From Bog-473 sp963840245 (GTDB taxonomy: Bacteria > Actinomycetota > Acidimicrobiia > Acidimicrobiales > RAAP-2), in contig CAWIYI010000015.1 in NCBI GenBank assembly GCA_963840245.1, positions 1 to 64,000 of the forward strand: a stretch of DNA of 64,000 bases. The letters are read 5' to 3'. Numbering within the stretch: position 1 is the stretch's first letter; every line of letters starts with the position of its first letter. This document shows, one piece after another, positions 62,393-64,000 of the stretch. The notes below the pieces were generated by a model. It was not told where the DNA came from. It made no database searches and saw nothing but the letters and a program-made list of their open reading frames with translations. A program made the translations under genes and the position numbers.

Positions 62393-64000
62393 TCAGACCA
62401 TGAGCACGACGGGCACGATCATCGGGCGCCGCTTCGTGCGGTCACCGACGAACTTGCCCAATGCCTTGCGGGTGTGGCGGCTGAGCACTTCGATGTCGTG
62501 CGCGCCGTCGCGCAACGCCTGGGTCACCGCCGCCGCGACCACTTCGCTGGCTTCTTCCAAGAGCTCCTCGGCCTCGGGCGCGTAGACCCAGCCTCTCGTC
62601 TCGATCACCGGCGAGCAGCTCAGCTTGCTCTGCTGGCGGTCGACCGTGACCACGGCCATGACCACGCCCTCCTCGGACAGCTTCTTGCGGTCCCGTAGCA
62701 CCCCGTGCTCGATGTCGCCCACGGTGCCGTCGACGTAGACGTACCCGCCCGGCACGTGTCCATCCCGGGAGATCCCCTTGGCGTCGAGCTGAATCACATC
62801 GCCGTCCTCGCACAGGAGGACCTTGGCCGGGTCGAGGCCCATGGACAGCGCGAGCCGGGCGTGATGCACCATGTGACGGAACTCGCCGTGCACGGGCACG
62901 AAGCACTCCGGCTCGGTCACCGCGATCAGCGTCCGCAGCTCTCCCTGGCGGGCGTGCCCGCTGACGTGCACCGCCGCGGCGCCCGAGTGGACCACTTCGG
63001 CGCCGCGCCGGTGCAGGTCGTCGATGACCTGTCCCACCGACCACTCGTTGCCGGGGATCGGGTGGGCGCTGATCACGACGACGTCGTCCTCACCGATGCG
63101 GAGCCACTTGTTCTCCCCCGTGGCCATGAGCGACAGCGCCGACATCGGCTCACCCTGGGAGCCGGTCGAGATCACGCACACCTCACCGGGCGGCACGCTG
63201 TCCACCTGCTCGATGTCGATCTGCACCCCGTCGGGGATGCTGATGATGCCCAGCCGCGTCCCGAGCTCCACGTTCTTGCCCATGGAACGGCCCAACGTGG
63301 CCACCTTGCGGCCGTTGGCCACCGCGGCGTCGATGATCTGCTGCACGCGATGCATGTGGCTCGCGAAACAGGCCACCACGATGCGCTTGTCTGTCTGCGC
63401 GGCGAAGACCCGGCGCAGCGTCACGCCCACCGTGGACTCCGATTCGGTAAAGCCCGGCTCCTCCGCGTTGGTGGAGTCCGACAGGAGGAGGCGGATGCCC
63501 TCGGTTCGGGCCAGCTCCCCCATGCGTGACATGTCGGTGCGCCGCCCGTCGACCGGCTGCAGGTCGAGCTTGAAGTCGCCCGAGTGCAGGATCACCCCCT
63601 GCGGCGTGTGGAACGCGATGGCCATCGCCTCGGGGACCGAGTGCGTCACCGGGATGAACTCGACGTCGCAGGCGCCGATCTTCACGCGCTCTCCGTCCGC
63701 GACCGGGATGAACTTCGTGTTGCCGGCCAGGCCGGCCTCGTCGATGCGGTGGCGGGCCAGGCCCACGGTCAGCTCGGAGCCGTAGATGGGCGCGTGCACC
63801 TCCCGGAGCAGGTAGGCCAGCCCCCCCGTGTGATCCTCGTGACCGTGCGTCAGGACGATCCCGTCGACCCGGTCCTTGCGGTCGTGCAGGTAGGTGAACT
63901 CGGGCAGGACCAGGTCGATGCCGGGCATGTCGGGATCGGGGAACATGATCCCGCAGTCGAGGATGACGATGCGGCCCTCCACCTCGATGCAGGCGCAGTT
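62393..64000 (-). CDS. rnj: Ribonuclease J, N-terminus cut by window edge
   Basis: The frame is open to the window end, where it reads NCACIEVEGRIVILDCG, so only the first few residues are missing; 535 residues are visible. Metallo-beta-lactamase motifs are VLTHGHEDHTGGLAYLL, FIPVTHSVPEAMAIAFHTP, GVILHSGDFKLDLQPVDG and the beta-CASP part SDSTNAEEPGFTESES, ACFASHMHRVQQIID, VISTGSQGEPMSAL and VVISAHPIPGNE, with HVSGHARQGELR and EFRHMVHHARLA. The C-terminal domain ends KRRPMIVPVVLMV. It matures and degrades RNA (5'-3' exo plus endonuclease). Confidence 0.97.
   Translation of the reverse strand, partial: NCACIEVEGRIVILDCGIMFPDPDMPGIDLVLPEFTYLHDRKDRVDGIVLTHGHEDHTGGLAYLLREVHAPIYGSELTVGLARHRIDEAGLAGNTKFIPVADGERVKIGACDVEFIPVTHSVPEAMAIAFHTPQGVILHSGDFKLDLQPVDGRRTDMSRMGELARTEGIRLLLSDSTNAEEPGFTESESTVGVTLRRVFAAQTDKRIVVACFASHMHRVQQIIDAAVANGRKVATLGRSMGKNVELGTRLGIISIPDGVQIDIEQVDSVPPGEVCVISTGSQGEPMSALSLMATGENKWLRIGEDDVVVISAHPIPGNEWSVGQVIDDLHRRGAEVVHSGAAAVHVSGHARQGELRTLIAVTEPECFVPVHGEFRHMVHHARLALSMGLDPAKVLLCEDGDVIQLDAKGISRDGHVPGGYVYVDGTVGDIEHGVLRDRKKLSEEGVVMAVVTVDRQQSKLSCSPVIETRGWVYAPEAEELLEEASEVVAAAVTQALRDGAHDIEVLSRHTRKALGKFVGDRTKRRPMIVPVVLMV

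Noticed and set aside
1..64000. Complete prophage, defence island, toxin-antitoxin pair or biosynthetic gene cluster
   Set aside because: No integrase, structural phage gene, restriction or CRISPR gene, antitoxin pair, or PKS/NRPS/RiPP gene was found; the accessory genes are scattered enzymes and transporters.

Overview
The window looks like a chromosomal segment of a high-GC actinobacterium, most plausibly from the class Acidimicrobiia or a relative. The reasons are the very GC-rich coding sequence, a mycothiol synthase end, F420-type oxidoreductases, a DUF222/HNH nuclease, a MhuD-like haem monooxygenase, an ECF42 sigma factor with a DGPF partner, and the actinobacterial order of ruvCAB, yajC-secDF-relA-hisS-aspS-rarA and alaS-ruvX-mltG-aroE. 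The taxonomy is inference; no rRNA or tRNA gene was seen.

Layout. 1-16.6 kb: end of mshD, a VIT1-type transporter, a MaoC hydratase, menaquinone genes menG-menF converging on a two-component pair, a polyprenol-phosphate mannosyltransferase, an AI-2E exporter, a YbhN-type membrane protein, methyltransferases, a GT87 transferase, ppk1, a SEDS protein, an aquaporin remnant and the MhuD-like enzyme. 16.7-38.0 kb: a long minus-strand core block (yajC, secD, secF, relA, hisS, aspS, rarA, an S53 peptidase, alaS, ruvX, mltG, aroE), with MscS converging on aroE and a rodA-DUF151 pair beyond. 38.0-38.8 kb: a gene-free region with a structured RNA candidate and a promoter/operator. 38.8-47.9 kb: a second two-component system, an ABC exporter with a possible leader peptide, ruvCAB, yebC and a hydrolase. 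47.9-62.4 kb: an accessory region of visibly lower GC with an HNH nuclease, LLM oxidoreductase, IS256 remnant, SOS-controlled dinB, the ECF42 cassette, pdxH, a Leu/Glu-type dehydrogenase, a metallo-beta-lactamase-fold protein, SDR, DUF1275, two decayed genes and a K+ channel. 62.4 kb-end: RNase J.

Themes. At least twelve gene junctions use a 4-base ATGA/GTGA overlap, so translational coupling is the rule. LexA/SOS boxes sit exactly on the ruvC start and on the dinB promoter. Several promoters place a TANNNT hexamer 6-9 bases before the start codon, which points to leaderless mRNAs.

Caution. About a dozen otherwise intact genes, several of them essential (aspS, hisS, secD), carry one frameshift each, often in a base run or short repeat. 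This looks more like indel errors in a draft assembly than biology, so those genes are given as whole loci with the break marked. No complete novel defence or mobile system was found. The best candidates for something undescribed are the structured RNA at 38.4-38.6 kb and the repeat-bearing S53 peptidase inside the core operon.
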